Shown here: in pieces, positions 53,786 to 64,000 of the stretch
Position numbering within the stretch: position 1 is the stretch's first letter
How the letters are laid out: each line of letters starts with the position of its first letter
NCBI GenBank assembly: GCA_029961685.1
Contig: JARWKL010000006.1
Location: 15,935,276 to 15,999,275 of the forward strand
DNA: 64,000 nucleotides
Origin: Aristolochia californica
Lineage: Eukaryota; Streptophyta; Magnoliopsida; Piperales; Aristolochiaceae
Direction: 5' to 3'
Program-made: the position numbers and the translations under genes
Notes under the pieces: generated by a model
Databases searched by the model: none
Told to the model about the DNA's origin: nothing
The model's input: the letters and a program-made list of their open reading frames with translations, nothing else

Positions 53786-54538
53786 TTATGCTAATGCTTG
53801 GTCCAAAGTGGCGACTTTGGAGGCACCCGGTTCATATGATAACAGGTTGGGCGGGTCTTTACCATATACTACCTTGAATAGGGTTGTTCTGAGTGCACTG
53901 TGGTAGGAGGTGTTGTAATAGAATTCAGCCCAGGCGAGCCACTTAACCCACCGTTTAGGTGAGTCCCCCATGAAACAATGAAGATACATCTCAATTGTCC
54001 TGTTGACGACCTTTGTCTGACCATCTGTCTGCGGATGGTAGGCTGAAGAGAATGCTAACATTGTGCCCTATAGCTTGAATAGTTCTTTCCAAAATGTACT
54101 GGTAAAGATGGCATCCCTATCACTAGTAATGGAATTAGGCATCCCATGTAAGCGTACAATATTATCCATAAAGAGTTGAGTGACTTGAGCTGCAGTGTAA
54201 GGATGCGCCAGAGGTATGAACTGGCCATACTTTGAGAAATGATCAACCACTACAAAGATAATGGATTTGCCTAACGAAGAGGGAAGTCCATATATGAAGT
54301 CCATGGAAATATCATACCATACCTGTGACGTCAGCTGAAGTGGTTGGAGCAACCCAGCTGGACTTAAGGATTCAGCTTTATTCCATTGACAAATCTGACT
54401 AGCCGCCACATAATTGGCTATATTGCGCTTCATGCCCCGCCAATAAAATTCCCGACTTATCCTGAAATATGTTTTTTGTCGGCCCTCATGTGTATTGTCA
54501 TGGAAGGAGGCTAAAATGTTGTGAATCAGTGGGGACAT
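53786..54538 (-). pseudogene. Gy-L integrase
   Basis: Stretch 54538-54068: zinc-binding N-terminal domain, SMDFIYGLPSSLGKSI (first Asp), TSDRDAIFTSTFWKELF (second Asp). Stretch 54061-53786: AYHPQTDGQTKVVNRTIEMY, where the catalytic Glu is Lys. The two stretches are separated by one stop. The Lys change predicts a dead integrase even without the breaks. Confidence 0.9.
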
Positions 54539-54610
54539 GTGGTGTAGAAAGATTCTATTTTTGTAGAGGACCAGATTGTCCTGAACCGTCCAATGTGTTG
54601 CCGCTGTCCC

Positions 54611-55199
54611 CTACTGGATTTCATGATATAAAGCGATAATGTCTGGGCACTGTTGTGCCTCTTCCCGTATAGAATCCAACAAGAGAGTTCTTGGCTGACT
54701 TATGGCATGTAATTGCGGCTCTGGAATGTCCCGGCGAGATAAAGCATCAGCCCCTACATTCAAACTCCCAGGTTTATACTCAACAGTAAAGTCAAACCCC
54801 ATAAGTTTACTTAACCAATGCTGTTACGGTGAGGTAGTGAGGCGTTGCTCCAGCAGATACTTGAGGCTGTAATGATCAGTGCGAATCAGAAATGGGAGCC
54901 CCCAGAGATAAGGCCACCAACGTTTTATGGCTTTCGCTAATCTGATCAGTTCCCTCTCATAAGCTGCTAACTTGTGGTGGTTCTGGCCAAGTTGGCGGCT
55001 AAAATAAGCAATCAGGTGTCCCTGTTGGTGTAACACTGCACCAATACCACCCCTGAAGCATCACATTCCACCACAAATGACTCCTCAAAGTCGGGTAGCT
55101 ACAAAAATGGGGCGGATGATAAGGCCTCTTTCAACTGCTAAAAGGAATGAGCTGTTGTCTCCGACTAGGTAAAGGCATTTTTCTTGAGTAGGTTGTTGA
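54611..55199 (-). pseudogene. Gy-L RNase H
   Basis: LPDFEESFVVECDASG-like block near 55090-55050; stretch 55036-54824 with IAYFSRQLGQNHHKLAAYER and WWPYLWGLPFLIRTDHYSLK; then 54802-54611 with MGFDFTVEYKPGSLNVGADA. Two stops interrupt it. Confidence 0.87.
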
Positions 55200-56000
55200 G
55201 CAGAGCTGCAATCAGGCCATTGCTGCGAATAAATTTTTTGTAATACCCAGCTAGGCCCAAAAATCCCCTGAAGGCTGTAATGGATGTGAGAGGAGGCCAA
55301 TCTGTGATGGCCTGTATCTTACTCTGGTCTACCTTCACCCCAACTTTTGAAATACGTGGCCCAAGTATGCCATTTCTGAAGTTCCCATAGAACATTTGGA
55401 CTGATTTAAAACCAAATGATGTGAGCGGATAAGAGAAAATACCTGGTGAAGGTGTTGAAGATGCTATTCCCAACTGTTGCTATAGACCAAAATATCGTCG
55501 AAAAATACCAAAACGTATTTCCTCTAGAGAGAGGACAATACCTCATTCATGAGGACCTGGAATGTGGAAGGTGCATTGGAGAGACCAAATGGCATGACGA
55601 GGAACTCGAAATGCCCATGATACGTGCGGAACACTATTTTCTCCACATCTGATGGATGAACTCGAATTTGATGGTAGCCAGATTTCAAATCGAGTTTGGT
55701 AAAAATAGTAGCACCATGTAACTCATCTAGCAACTCGTCCACCACTGGGATGGGAAATTTATCTTTAATGGTTTGCACATTGAGTTGCATGTAATCCACA
55801 CAAAACCTCCATGACTTATCATGCTTGAGGACTAGTAATACTGGTGAGGAAAAAGGAGACCTACTGGGCTAAAGAATACCCTGGGCTAGCATCTTCTGGC
55901 ACTGCCTTTCACTCTCATCCTTCTGTAAGTGGGGGTAACGATAAGGACACACCACTATAGGTTAAGTGCCGGTTTTCAAACGGATACGGTGATCACATTG
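55200..56000 (-). pseudogene. Gy-L reverse transcriptase
   Basis: Stretch 55799-55524: [60 protein letters not shown]. The catalytic block FFDDILVY is near 55510-55485. The upstream [11 protein letters not shown] differs from the usual FCVDYRALN. After FDD a frame change leads to SKVGVKVDQSKIQAITDW and FRGFLGLAGYYKKFIRSNGL (to 55165). Confidence 0.88.
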
Positions 56001-56144
56001 CCTAATTGGTGGTAGAGCAGTAGGTTCTTGAAAGATATCCTCAAAGTCTGTAACTAATTGAGATAACTTACAGTGGCCCGTGGTCTGGACCTAAACAACC
56101 TGTAGTGCACAGGGCTCTGGTGCTTGGGTGCCATGCAATGTAAT

Positions 56145-56555
56145 CTAACGGTGATCTGCAAAGGACATGGTCAGAGCTTGAAAATCCCATAATATTGGCC
56201 CCAACAGTTGTAGCCATTTAATTCCCAGTACCAAATCGAAGCCTGAAAGTGAAATCACCAGGAAATCTACAATAAATGTGTGGCCCTCAATATCAAAGTG
56301 TGTGGCTAGAGAGATGCCCACACTGGTAATTTTAGCCCCATTGGTTATTGATACAGAAAGGCCAGTTTGTTGTTGGACTACTAACCCAAGTTGTTCAACC
56401 GCTGGCTGACTGATGAAATTATGTGTATTGCCAGAGTCAACTAAAGCCAGTAACTGTAGATGATGTAACTGGGCTTTAACCTGCATGGTACTAGAACTAC
56501 GTAGACCAATCATAGCATGAAGTGAAATCTCTAGACCCTCTTGGTCTATCTCCAC
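56145..56555 (-). CDS. Gy-L aspartic protease (open segment of a broken polyprotein)
   Basis: An uninterrupted stretch of 136 codons: LLALVDSGNTHNFISQPAVE with the catalytic D-S-G, VSITNGAKITSVGI, and FDLVLGIKWLQLLGPILWDF, the complete core of a gypsy retropepsin. It would process the Gag-Pol polyprotein. The frame ends at a TAG near 56145, before RT, so a functional polyprotein is not produced. Confidence 0.82.
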   Translation of the reverse strand: MEIDQEGLEISLHAMIGLRSSSTMQVKAQLHHLQLLALVDSGNTHNFISQPAVEQLGLVVQQQTGLSVSITNGAKITSVGISLATHFDIEGHTFIVDFLVISLSGFDLVLGIKWLQLLGPILWDFQALTMSFADHR

Positions 56556-56599
56556 AATCTCCTCCTCAGGTAGTATGTCGTCACCATCCTCCCACAGAC

Positions 56600-57646
56600 A
56601 TATACCGGATAATCTTTTGCATTAGTGAACAATTACATATTGTTCATCACAGTTAAAACAAAGGCCCTTGGCCTTTCTCTGATCCATTTCCTATCTGTTG
56701 AGTTTTTTGAAGTAAGGAGCAGGTTGAGTCGAATTAGAGCTGTCTGGACGTGGGGCTACACTGGCTCTAGAATGTGGAGGTCCATAATAAGGGGCTCGCT
56801 CAGTGGCATTGTGCCTTCCTGGCCAAGTTGGTTTTCTGACCAGTGACTCCTTTAGAACATGTTGCTTGTGCTTAATTGACTTGGCTAAATTCAGAGTGTG
56901 GTCCAAATCTGTAGGACCATGTAATTCAACTTCCAGTCTCAGAGCTTCTGTCAAACCCGCAGTAAAAATATGAACATACTAGGTGTGACTGTCAAACTGA
57001 TTTGCTCGGGCTAACCTTTCCTGGAAGGTCTTTTGGTACACCTCTAGGGATCCAGTTTGCTTATAATTGATTAATTCGCCCAATGGATTGCTACTAGTTG
57101 GAGGACCAAACCTCATCATGCAAGATTGCCTAAAGGTTGCCCAATCCTGAACCAATTGGTCATTTCAGAATTGGTGGTACCATAGAAGCGCTTTATCGAG
57201 CATGTGATAGGCGGCCAAATAAACTTTCTCATCCGCAAGTGTTTTTTGATGATAAAAGAACCGATCACACTTGGTTAACTAAATCAAGGGGTCCTTAGAC
57301 CCATCATACGTAGGAAAGTCTAGTTTTAAATACCTGGGAACCGTATTTGGTCCCTGAAAGGCAAGCCCCATGTGAGGATTGTGGTGACGCATTGGTGGTG
57401 GTGGGGGAGGTGGTGGGTGGAATTGATGGTGGTCGGCCGGTGGAGAGTAGGCTGCCGGAGGTTGTGCTCGTGTACCACTGTCATCATGTCGCCGGAGGAG
57501 AGCTTGGATGTTGGCATCCATGGATTTTATGGCCTCACGCAGGTTAGGGGTTGCCTGACGCACTTCTTCTAGGGATTGAACCTGAAGAACTGTCCTTTGC
57601 CTATTATCTTCCACTAGTTGCCTCAAATCCTAAGGGGAAGAGGAGT
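56600..57646 (-). pseudogene. Gy-L gag
   Basis: Stretch 57626-57279: LREAIKSMDANIQALLRRHD, a Pro-rich linker with nine prolines in a row, and PRYLKLDFPTYDGSKDPLI, then a TAG. It continues with the gag core in the following frame (WATFRQSCMMRFGPP, ELINYKQTGSLEVYQ) and 56954-56691. A knuckle CFNCDEQYVIVHQCK lies near 56660-56615. One or two stops only. Confidence 0.87.
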
Positions 57647-57886
57647 CCCCAAAGGTGGACCTGTCTGATACCAAGATGTTAGGTTCTTCCCGAGCCATGG
57701 ATCGAGTCACCCTTCTTTCCTCTCTTCCCTCCATATTGGTTCTTGACACTGGAAGAGGATTCTTGTCCCCAAAGGTGGACCTGTCTGATACCAAGATGTT
57801 AGGTTCTTCCCGAGCCATGGATCGAGTCACCCTTCTTTCCTCTCTTCCCTCCATATTGGTTCTTGACACTGGAAGAGGATTCTTGT
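57647..57886 (-). repeat. 120-bp tandem duplication across the Gy-L LTR/primer-site junction
   Basis: CTGTCTGATACCAAGATGTTAG at 57661 recurs at 57781, and the sequence between repeats with period 120. Each unit holds the last 90 bp of the LTR plus a primer site (minus-strand TGGTATCAGAC at 57673-57663 and 57793-57783). Confidence 0.93.
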
Positions 57887-58213
57887 TCCTTGAATGTGGA
57901 ATGATGGAAATCGAATAGAATGGGTGAGCTTTGAAGGAAGCTCGACCTGGACCTCAGAGGGAGAATCCGACCTAGACCTCTGAGGGAGAATCTGACCTGT
58001 TTACTCTAATTTTCTCAATGCTTGATTTTTCCTTCCCTTGACGTCCCCTAAATAGGGTTGAGGAAGGAATTACAAAAGAGACCCATAGGTCAAGTGGTTC
58101 AACCACATTACATCTAAACCAAACCAAACCAAATGAAATTACATTAAAAGTAAATTGACATAATTTAATTCTTATGCCTATGGATAACTCGTGATGCTAT
58201 GGAGTCCATAACA
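57797..58213 (-). repeat. Gy-L 5' LTR (417 bp)
   Basis: Matches the 3' LTR. A segment of about 30 bp around GACCTCAGAGGGAGAATC (57951-58000) is duplicated compared with the 3' LTR. Confidence 0.93.
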
Positions 58214-60037
58214 TAATTATACCTAATTCTAAAAACACTGCAAACAGCTTCTCATCATCTATAGCCTCTGTAACCAATTCCAGAAAACCCAATAGAATTT
58301 CTATTAACACACACCCTCTGTGATAAGTAAGCCCTTTCTCAAACAGAGGAACAACTTTGTTGATCCCATTATCAATGGCATTCAGCTCCCTCCAACTCAC
58401 TCCAGAAATTCCAACAGAATTTCCTGCAAGCAACTGAGTCATAGACAGCAATGGAAAACGAGATGTAAAAGATGATTCCAATTTCTGTTTTCTCACTTGC
58501 AGTGCATAATGACAACCTTTCGTGCAATCAAAACTAATAGCATTATTATACAACCAACCAAGCATCTTCACTACACCCAAAAAGAATTTATCTCCATATC
58601 GAACCACGATGGCTCTCTTCCCATATGCTGCCCTCCCACTGAAATGAAACTTATCCCCCAATAGTGCCTAAGCAACAAATAGGGTACCCAAAAAAATAAG
58701 CCCAATGTTGCCAAATTGATAAGGAAGAGTCTCACTGCTGCTCTTCTCAGTAGTAGAAAAACAAAACAACACCCAAACAATTTTTTCTATCAATCTCGGA
58801 ATCCCCAAACTCCTTAGTGTAGAATTTTAGTACTCCCCCTTTCTGCCAAGCATCCCATCATACAACTGCCCGTCTTCATCCCTTTTCCCTATATACCCGA
58901 AATTCTGCCAGAAATTTATCGTTCGTTGGCTACTTCCACTGCCGAATGAATCAACTTTGCCCAAATAATTTGCAAAATAAAATGCAACAAGAAGAAAGAC
59001 AATCCCTTCCCACTCAGACAAGTAACCCCTCTATTTCTCAGCCCAAAATATTTCACGGACCAATTTCAATGCCATTGGAGAGGAATTGTCCCAATTTTTT
59101 TGGAATTTCGTTTTCCGCTATGCTGCCGAGTCCATTTGGAATTTCATTTTCCGCAGTGCTGCCGAGACCGAGAGTGAAGTTGAGAGGGAGAGTGAGCGGT
59201 GGTGGCCAAAAGTCACATCCCACCGAACTTTTTTCCTACGGCGCCGATGGAGCCTCCAACGTGTCTGGTGGTGAACAGCCGCTCGTTCTGGCTTCGATGC
59301 TTGAAATTTTTCCCTGTCAACGGTTAAGAACAGACCTTTATGGTGTCTTGCACATAATCGATTTGAGGTGGAGCCCAAATCGACAAAATCTGCTGATGAA
59401 ATCCTCTTTTCTATAATTTCAAGAGAGGATGGATTTCCCGATTGGAGACCGAGAGCAGCAACAAGGGGCTGGTGCTCATCGTATCGTCCCAAAGGGCTCT
59501 TTGCCCCCCAAAAGCCTCCGAATTTCGATTTGTAGTGTCTTCGTCGTCTGATTTGGAAAGTGTTGAGGCTGATTTCAGATTTGAGGTCTCACGCAATTTG
59601 TCCAAGACCGACGAGGTGTTAGCAGAAAACCCCTCCAATTTTGGATTTCTCGGGTCCCTGCTGTCAGATTTCGGAAGTTTGGATTCCGATTTCTAATTTT
59701 CAGGGTCACTCTCGGCTGATTTCCCCGATTTGGAAATCAATTTTTTTTGGCCCATCGCTGAAGTTCCCTGCTCAAACATAATGAAATTTCCTGGCCATTG
59801 GCCTTCCTGCCCGTCTGAGATAGCTTCCGCTACCTCTTGTGCGCATATTTCATGGTCGGATATTTGAGGTCATGTGACCTTTTCTACGGAAGCCAATTGG
59901 TTCCTCGCAAGAAATTTTTTCACATAGGTTGCATGCCATTCCCGTATTTTTTTCTCTTCAATGCCAATCCATCGCATTTCTCTGATTTCTCTATGCATCG
60001 CCATCCATTCTTCTAGGGAATAACCCATTGTGTTCCA
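58214..60037 (-). other. Gy-K 5' interior with coding-like segments
   Basis: The first frame after the primer site, from about 60026, reads SLEEWMAMHREIREMRWIGI and KKFLARNQLASVEKV, perhaps a gag-like start. A Ser-rich frame follows (59638-59411). The last stretch, 58661-58214, is an open frame of ordinary composition (VVRYGDKFFLGVVKMLGWLY, GCVLIEILLGFLELVTEAID) that ends in the Gy-L TSD. I recognise none of these; they could be captured host sequence or an unfamiliar element protein. Confidence 0.45.
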
Positions 60038-60049
60038 TCTCTGATACCA
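60038..60049 (-). promoter_or_regulatory. Gy-K primer binding site
   Basis: Minus-strand TGGTATCAGAGA, separated from the LTR by six bases. Confidence 0.85.
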
Positions 60050-60055
60050 GTTTTT

Positions 60056-60431
60056 ACAGTCCCGGATCTGAGACAAGGATTCAGTGTTGACATTTCGATT
60101 CGGCCATGGGGAATTGTAGAAAGACATGGTGGAATTGTAGGGAGATATGCAGAACGAGGATCAAAATCAAGCCAAAGGGAAGCTTGAAAACCCTAGAGCT
60201 CGTTGAGGAGAACTCTAAGCTTGTTTAATCTAAATTTAACCTAAAATCAATGATTGTCTTTCTCATTACTCTTACCCCTTAAATAAGGTTCAGCCTGTTA
60301 GGGTTTAATATAAAATATTACAAAAATACCCCTATAGATAAAATATTTCAAAAATACCCTTGTTGCCTAAAACAGAAATAATTAAAGTAAATTAAAGGAA
60401 AACAATAAAAATAATAATGTTATTGAGTTCA
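60056..60431 (-). repeat. Gy-K 5' LTR (376 bp)
   Basis: Same sequence as the 3' LTR with a short extra duplication of ACAAAAATACCC near 60320-60358. Confidence 0.87.
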
Positions 60432-60436
60432 TAACA

Positions 60437-60908
60437 AAGGGACACCGGGATGTTGAATACAAGGAAGGTACTATGTCTGGTTACGACTCCATCCGTACCA
60501 TCAACACTCATTAGCGGGCCAACAACGTCATAAATTTTCCCCAAAATACTTTGGGCCTTTCGCTATAATTCGGCACATCGGGCCAGTAGCCTATCAATTG
60601 AAATTTCCTGTAACAACTAAACTTCATGATGTGTTCCATTTTTCCTTACTTAAACCCTTTAAGGGTCCACCTCCGTCGGCAATTCTGTCTCTTCCTCCGG
60701 TAGACAATGGATGGGTTATTCTTACTCTAGCTATGGTATTGCGGGCCTGTCAGATTAATGACCAGTGGAAGATTCTTGTACAGTGGAAGGACATCGAAAA
60801 AGAAGATGCGATATGGGAGCAACTAGCCAACTTCCAATAAGTTTATCCATCTTACAAGCTTGAGGACAAGCTCTTTCTCCAAGGGGAAAACGGGGGGGTG
60901 GGGGCAGA
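60437..60908 (+). pseudogene. Gy-J integrase tail and chromodomain
   Basis: Resumes right of Gy-K (GHRDVEYKEG in frame). The stretch 60598-60840 reads KFPVTTKLHDVFHFSLLKPF and VDNGWVILTLAMVLRACQIN, and the chromodomain block ILVQWKDIEKEDAIWEQL is followed by a TAA and KLEDKLFLQGEN. A long G-rich polypurine tract (60888-60908) precedes the 3' LTR. Confidence 0.85.
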
Positions 60909-61747
60909 TTTTGAGGACACAATAGCACACCGAGTCACCCAAAGGAGGTGGCAATGACTCACTGAGTTAATTACTTTTAAATTTCATATTTTATAATAAT
61001 TTAAGTATGTTTTTTTCATTAATTATGTATTGATAAAGGCCGTAGGGGCAAAATTATCAATTTAAGCCCTAAAACTCTAATGACGTCAAACCCTATTTAG
61101 AGGGTAGGGAATAGAAAAAAGGCAAGTATTGAATTAGGGTAAAAAGGGTTTGGAGTTCTCCTTGATGAGCTCTAGGGTTGGGAGGTCTCCTTGATGATCT
61201 CCAGGTGTGGTTCTCTCTTGATTTGGGTTTATTCTTTCTCGCTTTGAATTTTGGTTTGCATTGATATTATTCAAGTCAAGAGACAGGGTTGAATTACTGT
61301 TTTTCGAGTTCAAGTTGAGGTTGTAGCCTCTTCCACGTTCATAGCACCCAGAGGGAATAGTTCTCCTTCAATCCGAGAAAGAAAGGGAGGTTCTTGATCC
61401 CCAACCGAGTAGCACATCTAAAAGAGGTAGCTTTAGCCTCTAACCAAGTAAGGGAGGATTAGGAAGTCCTAATCTCTCCTACATTAATAGCAGCAACCTT
61501 CCTAGAGGGTCTCTACCCTCTTAGACGTGAGCAGCGAAAAGGGTTCAACCCTTTCTGGCCAAGAACAACAAGGGACTTCATCCCTTACCCGAGGAGGTTA
61601 AGAAAAGGAAACTCATTTTCAATATTATCGAGAACAGGTGAGGAAAGGAGGCTCCTTTCCTCCTTATCGAGACCAACAACCCCATTACAGTGCTGGATTC
61701 ACAATTCCCATGCTGAATTACTAGATCCATGGCTAAGAACCATAAAA
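60909..61747 (+). repeat. Gy-J 3' LTR (839 bp)
   Basis: Near full-length match to the 5' LTR; the final bases read CCATAAAA rather than CCATAACA, and the first two bases read TT rather than TG. Confidence 0.9.
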
Positions 61748-61752
61748 CCTTT

Positions 61753-62700
61753 GTCATAAAAGTCTTTCATATGAACTTGTGCCCTCTGGAGGTGATCAAT
61801 AATATTCTTTAGCACCTAGTCTCAGTCAATGAGTGCCTGATCAATTGCTTCCACTCAGGTGGAGCCTGGTGTATAAGATAGAAGCCGAGGAGGATCTCTG
61901 CCATATAGAACTTGGAATAGAGTAGACTGCAAGGCTGTGTGAAAGGAAGTGTTGTAACAATACTCAGCCCACGGTAGCCATTGAACCCAGTTTTTAGGAT
62001 GATCACCCACAAGGCACCTTATATACACCTCCACAGTGCGGTTAACCACCTCTGTTTGGCCGTCTATTTGAGGATGATAGGATGAGGAAAATTTCAGCTT
62101 GGTGTCACTCAGACAGAAAAGTTTCTGCCAAAAAGTTCTTGTAAAGACTGCATCACGATCATTGACAATCAATTCTGGAATGTCATGCAAACGGACAATA
62201 TACTGGAGGAAGGTCGGTGCCACTCTGGATGTTGTATATGAGTGGGCCATTGGAATAAAATGAGCATACTTGGAGAACATATCCAAATTTTCCAAAAATA
62301 ATACAAATTTTCCTGATGTCTGGGGAAGACCATCTATGAAATCCATAGAGATATCGGCCCAATCTTATGTAGGGAGTGCGAGAGGCTAGAGAAGACCCGC
62401 TGAACTTAAGTGGTTGGCCTTGTTAAGTTGATAGACCTGACATGCTATGACATATGCTGCAATGGTAGACTTCATGGCCTGCCAATAGAAATTTGTCCAC
62501 ACACAATGCAAGGTTTTTTGGATGCCTTCATGTGTGTTGTCATGTTAGGCAGAGAGGATTCCTGCTACCAAATCCGAAGTGTGTTGTATATAGATGCGCT
62601 TGTTGTAGCAAATAAGAGAATCCTGGAGTAACCACTTAGAGTCCATTTCCCCCTCTGTAACCTTTTTTGTGTTGCTCCTGTAAGACCAGATTCTTGGTAT
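61753..62700 (-). pseudogene. Gy-I integrase
   Basis: The open stretch 62346-61855 has MDFIDGLPQTSGK (first Asp), NDRDAVFTRTFWQKLF (second Asp) and SSYHPQIDGQTEVVNRTVEV with the catalytic Glu; NWVQWLPWAEYCYNTSFHTA follows. The zinc-binding N-terminal domain (62420-62640) is present in broken frames. The catalytic triad is complete, the best-preserved gypsy integrase in the window. Confidence 0.88.
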
Positions 62701-64000
62701 TTTCCTCCTTAACCAAGTCTAAGAGGACAAAATGAGGTTGGCTGATGGCATAGACGAGCTATTGATTCTCCAAATGATGTGACAAGGCATCTGCAACTAT
62801 GTTTAACCTCCTGGAGTGGAACTCAACTGAAAAGTCAAACCCCATCAATTTACTGATATGTGCTATTGAGGAGAAGTAGTGAGGCACTGCTCAAGCAAAA
62901 ATTTAAGATTGTAATGATTAGTGAGGATGAGAAATGCACTGGCCCACAAGTAAGGTACCCCAGTGTTGGACAGCATTGGCCGATCCAATTAATTCTTGTT
63001 CATATGCTGCCAATTTCCAGTTGAAAATTGCAATGGGGTGTGTGCTCTGTTGTAAGATGGCCCAAATGCCCCCTCCAGACGCATCACACTCGACCACAAA
63101 TAATTCCTCAAAATTTGGGAGTTACAGAACTGGTGCGAAGGCGAGAGCTAGTTTGAGATCTTTGAAGGGTGTAGCCTGTTCATTCCAAATAAAAGAATTT
63201 TTCTTGAGGAGGTTGGTCAATGGTGCTGCCAATGGCCCATAATTTTTTATGAACTTTTTGTAGTATCCAGCTAATCCCAAAAATCCTCTCAAAGTGGTGT
63301 TATTCGAAGGTTGTGGCCAATTGGAATGGCTTGAATTTTCTCGTAATTAATCGTGACCCCTACATGTGAAGTAATATGCTCGAGATAAGCCACATGGGAC
63401 TTGGCAAAAGAGCATTTAGATTTCTTTGAATAAAGCAAGTGCATTCGTAACAATTGAAACACCAAACGAAAATCCTCTAAATGTTGATCCCCAGACTTGC
63501 TGTAAATTAGTATATTTGTAAATTAGTATATCATAAAAAATCCAAGCACAAACTTAAGGAGATAGTTTCTGAATACCTCATTCATTAACGCCTGAAAAGT
63601 GGATGGGGCATTTGATAACCCAAACAACATCACAAAAATTCAAAACGGTCGTGATGAGTGCGGAAGGCGGTTTTCTCGATCTTGGAAGTATTCATACGAA
63701 TCTAATGATACCCTGAGCGCAAGTCCAATTTGGTGAATACCCATGAACCATATTATTCATCTAGGAACTCATCCACCACAGGTATAGGAAACTTATCCTT
63801 TATAGTTTGGGCATTCAAATCCCTATAATCAATACAAAAACTCCATGTACCATCATTTTTCTTGATGGGGAGGACTGGTGAAGAGAATGGGAAATGACTA
63901 CTACGAATAAGGCCATGTTGCAGCATTGTGTGGCATTACCTTTCTATTTCATCTTTCTGGAGGTGTGGATACCGGTATGGTCTAACCACCACCACATCTG
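62701..64000 (-). pseudogene. Gy-I RNase H and reverse transcriptase
   Basis: Minus-strand blocks include the RNase H region (LPNFEELFVVECDASGGGI near 63125-63060; KLMGFDFSVEF near 62850) and RT toward 64000 (GFLGLAGYYKKF-like, [12 protein letters not shown]). The catalytic FFDD site near 63530 appears altered. Many stops. Confidence 0.78.

Larger units (their letters stand above)
52842..58213 (-). mobile_element. Gy-L: chromovirus gypsy element, perfect TSD, innermost of the nest
   Basis: LTRs at 52842-53255 and 57797-58213; TSD TAATT at 52837-52841 and 58214-58218. Gag, protease, RT, RNase H, integrase and chromodomain are all identifiable on the minus strand with relatively few breaks. 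Being the innermost, it is the youngest large insertion of this nest. Confidence 0.95.
50977..60431 (-). mobile_element. Gy-K: non-autonomous gypsy-like element carrying host gene pieces
   Basis: LTRs at 50977-51319 and 60056-60431, flanked by CAACA (50972-50976) and TAACA (60432-60436), 4 of 5. Primer site at 60038-60049 (minus). The Gy-K interior outside Gy-L is 51320-52841 and 58214-60055, about 3.4 kb, and shows no RT, integrase or protease motif. It instead contains a calnexin gene end and other coding-like segments. LTR ends are partly ambiguous: minus-strand TGAAC at one end and GACTGT at the other, which is non-canonical. Confidence 0.82.
46270..61747 (+). mobile_element. Gy-J: chromovirus-type gypsy element, perfect TSD, host of Gy-K
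   Basis: LTRs at 46270-47109 and 60909-61747, TSD CCTTT at 46265-46269 and 61748-61752. The internal region is split at 50976/60432 by Gy-K. The plus-strand order gag, protease, RT, RNase H, integrase, chromodomain is typical of gypsy elements. It is inserted in Gy-I in opposite orientation. Without Gy-K it would be about 6 kb. Confidence 0.92.
45260..64000 (-). mobile_element. Gy-I: chromovirus-type gypsy element, extends beyond the window
   Basis: The 3' LTR (45260-45824) and pol C-terminus (45829-46269) lie left of Gy-J. Integrase, RNase H and RT (61753-64000) lie right of it. Removing Gy-J and one CCTTT copy restores contiguity in the integrase tail (right part ends HMKDFYDK, left part begins GHKDVSYKEG). 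The 5' portion and LTR are beyond 64000. Confidence 0.87.

Noticed and set aside
57347..57572. Two overlapping plus-strand open frames
   Set aside because: They are antisense to the proline-rich gag linker of Gy-L, whose composition keeps the other strand open.
58197..58661. 154-codon minus-strand frame as an independent host gene
   Set aside because: Its end lies in the Gy-L LTR and TSD and its start is arbitrary; treated as a coding-like segment of Gy-K of unknown origin.

Overview
The window is a block of nuclear DNA from a flowering plant, probably a eudicot; I cannot name the species. It is almost entirely transposable elements: Ty1/copia and Ty3/gypsy LTR retrotransposons, miniature LTR elements (TRIMs), a solo LTR and one hAT-like DNA transposon, inserted into one another. 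I found no intact host gene, tRNA, rRNA or CRISPR array. Nearly every element reading frame is broken by stops, frameshifts or later insertions. The insertion history rests on target-site duplications (TSDs) read directly from the sequence. Labels: Gy = gypsy, Cp = copia, Nb = non-autonomous LTR family.

Left part (1-19540). Gy-A, an Athila/Tat-like element on the minus strand (5' LTR 9638-10885), inserted into the gag of Gy-B (10886 to about 12300, minus). Gy-A was then hit by TRIM-a (253-652) and by Cp-1 (934-7068, plus), and Cp-1 by TRIM-b (5859-6179). From 12311 to 12751 lie joined scraps of host genes: a Raf-like kinase, a NAA30-like acetyltransferase and an unknown piece. Next come a truncated Nb element (12752-14565), an isolated Cp-D-type LTR (14625-14908), anonymous AT-rich DNA, the tail of a copia element (17203-17620), a ribosomal protein uS4/RPS9 pseudogene (18250-18462) and Nb-1 (18644-19540).

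Middle (19541-43735). Cp-D (minus, 19541-33908) is split by Nb-2 (21249-24246, TSD CAACA), by a gypsy LTR remnant (25388-25663) and by the well-preserved Cp-E (25705-31510, TSD TCCTT). After an AT-rich spacer, Cp-G (minus, 35144-43735) is split by Cp-H (plus, 35797-40853) and a 1.8-kb solo LTR (41413-43238, TSD AACTT). The 3' LTR of Cp-H itself carries a three-LTR TRIM (38817-39335) and a hAT-like element (39383-40706).

Right part (43736-64000). This is a deep nest. The Cp-H relative Cp-H2 (minus) is abutted, and probably interrupted, by Gy-I (minus, 45260 to beyond 64000). Gy-I is split by Gy-J (plus, 46270-61747, TSD CCTTT), Gy-J by Gy-K (minus, 50977-60431), and Gy-K by Gy-L (minus, 52842-58213, TSD TAATT). 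Gy-K has no recognisable polymerase but carries the 3' end of a calnexin gene and other coding-like segments, so it looks like a non-autonomous element that captured host genes.

The most interesting items are the calnexin capture, the kinase-acetyltransferase chimera, the three-LTR TRIM, the duplicated primer site in Gy-L, and the tandem arrays inside the Nb family. I see no evidence for a new functional gene system.
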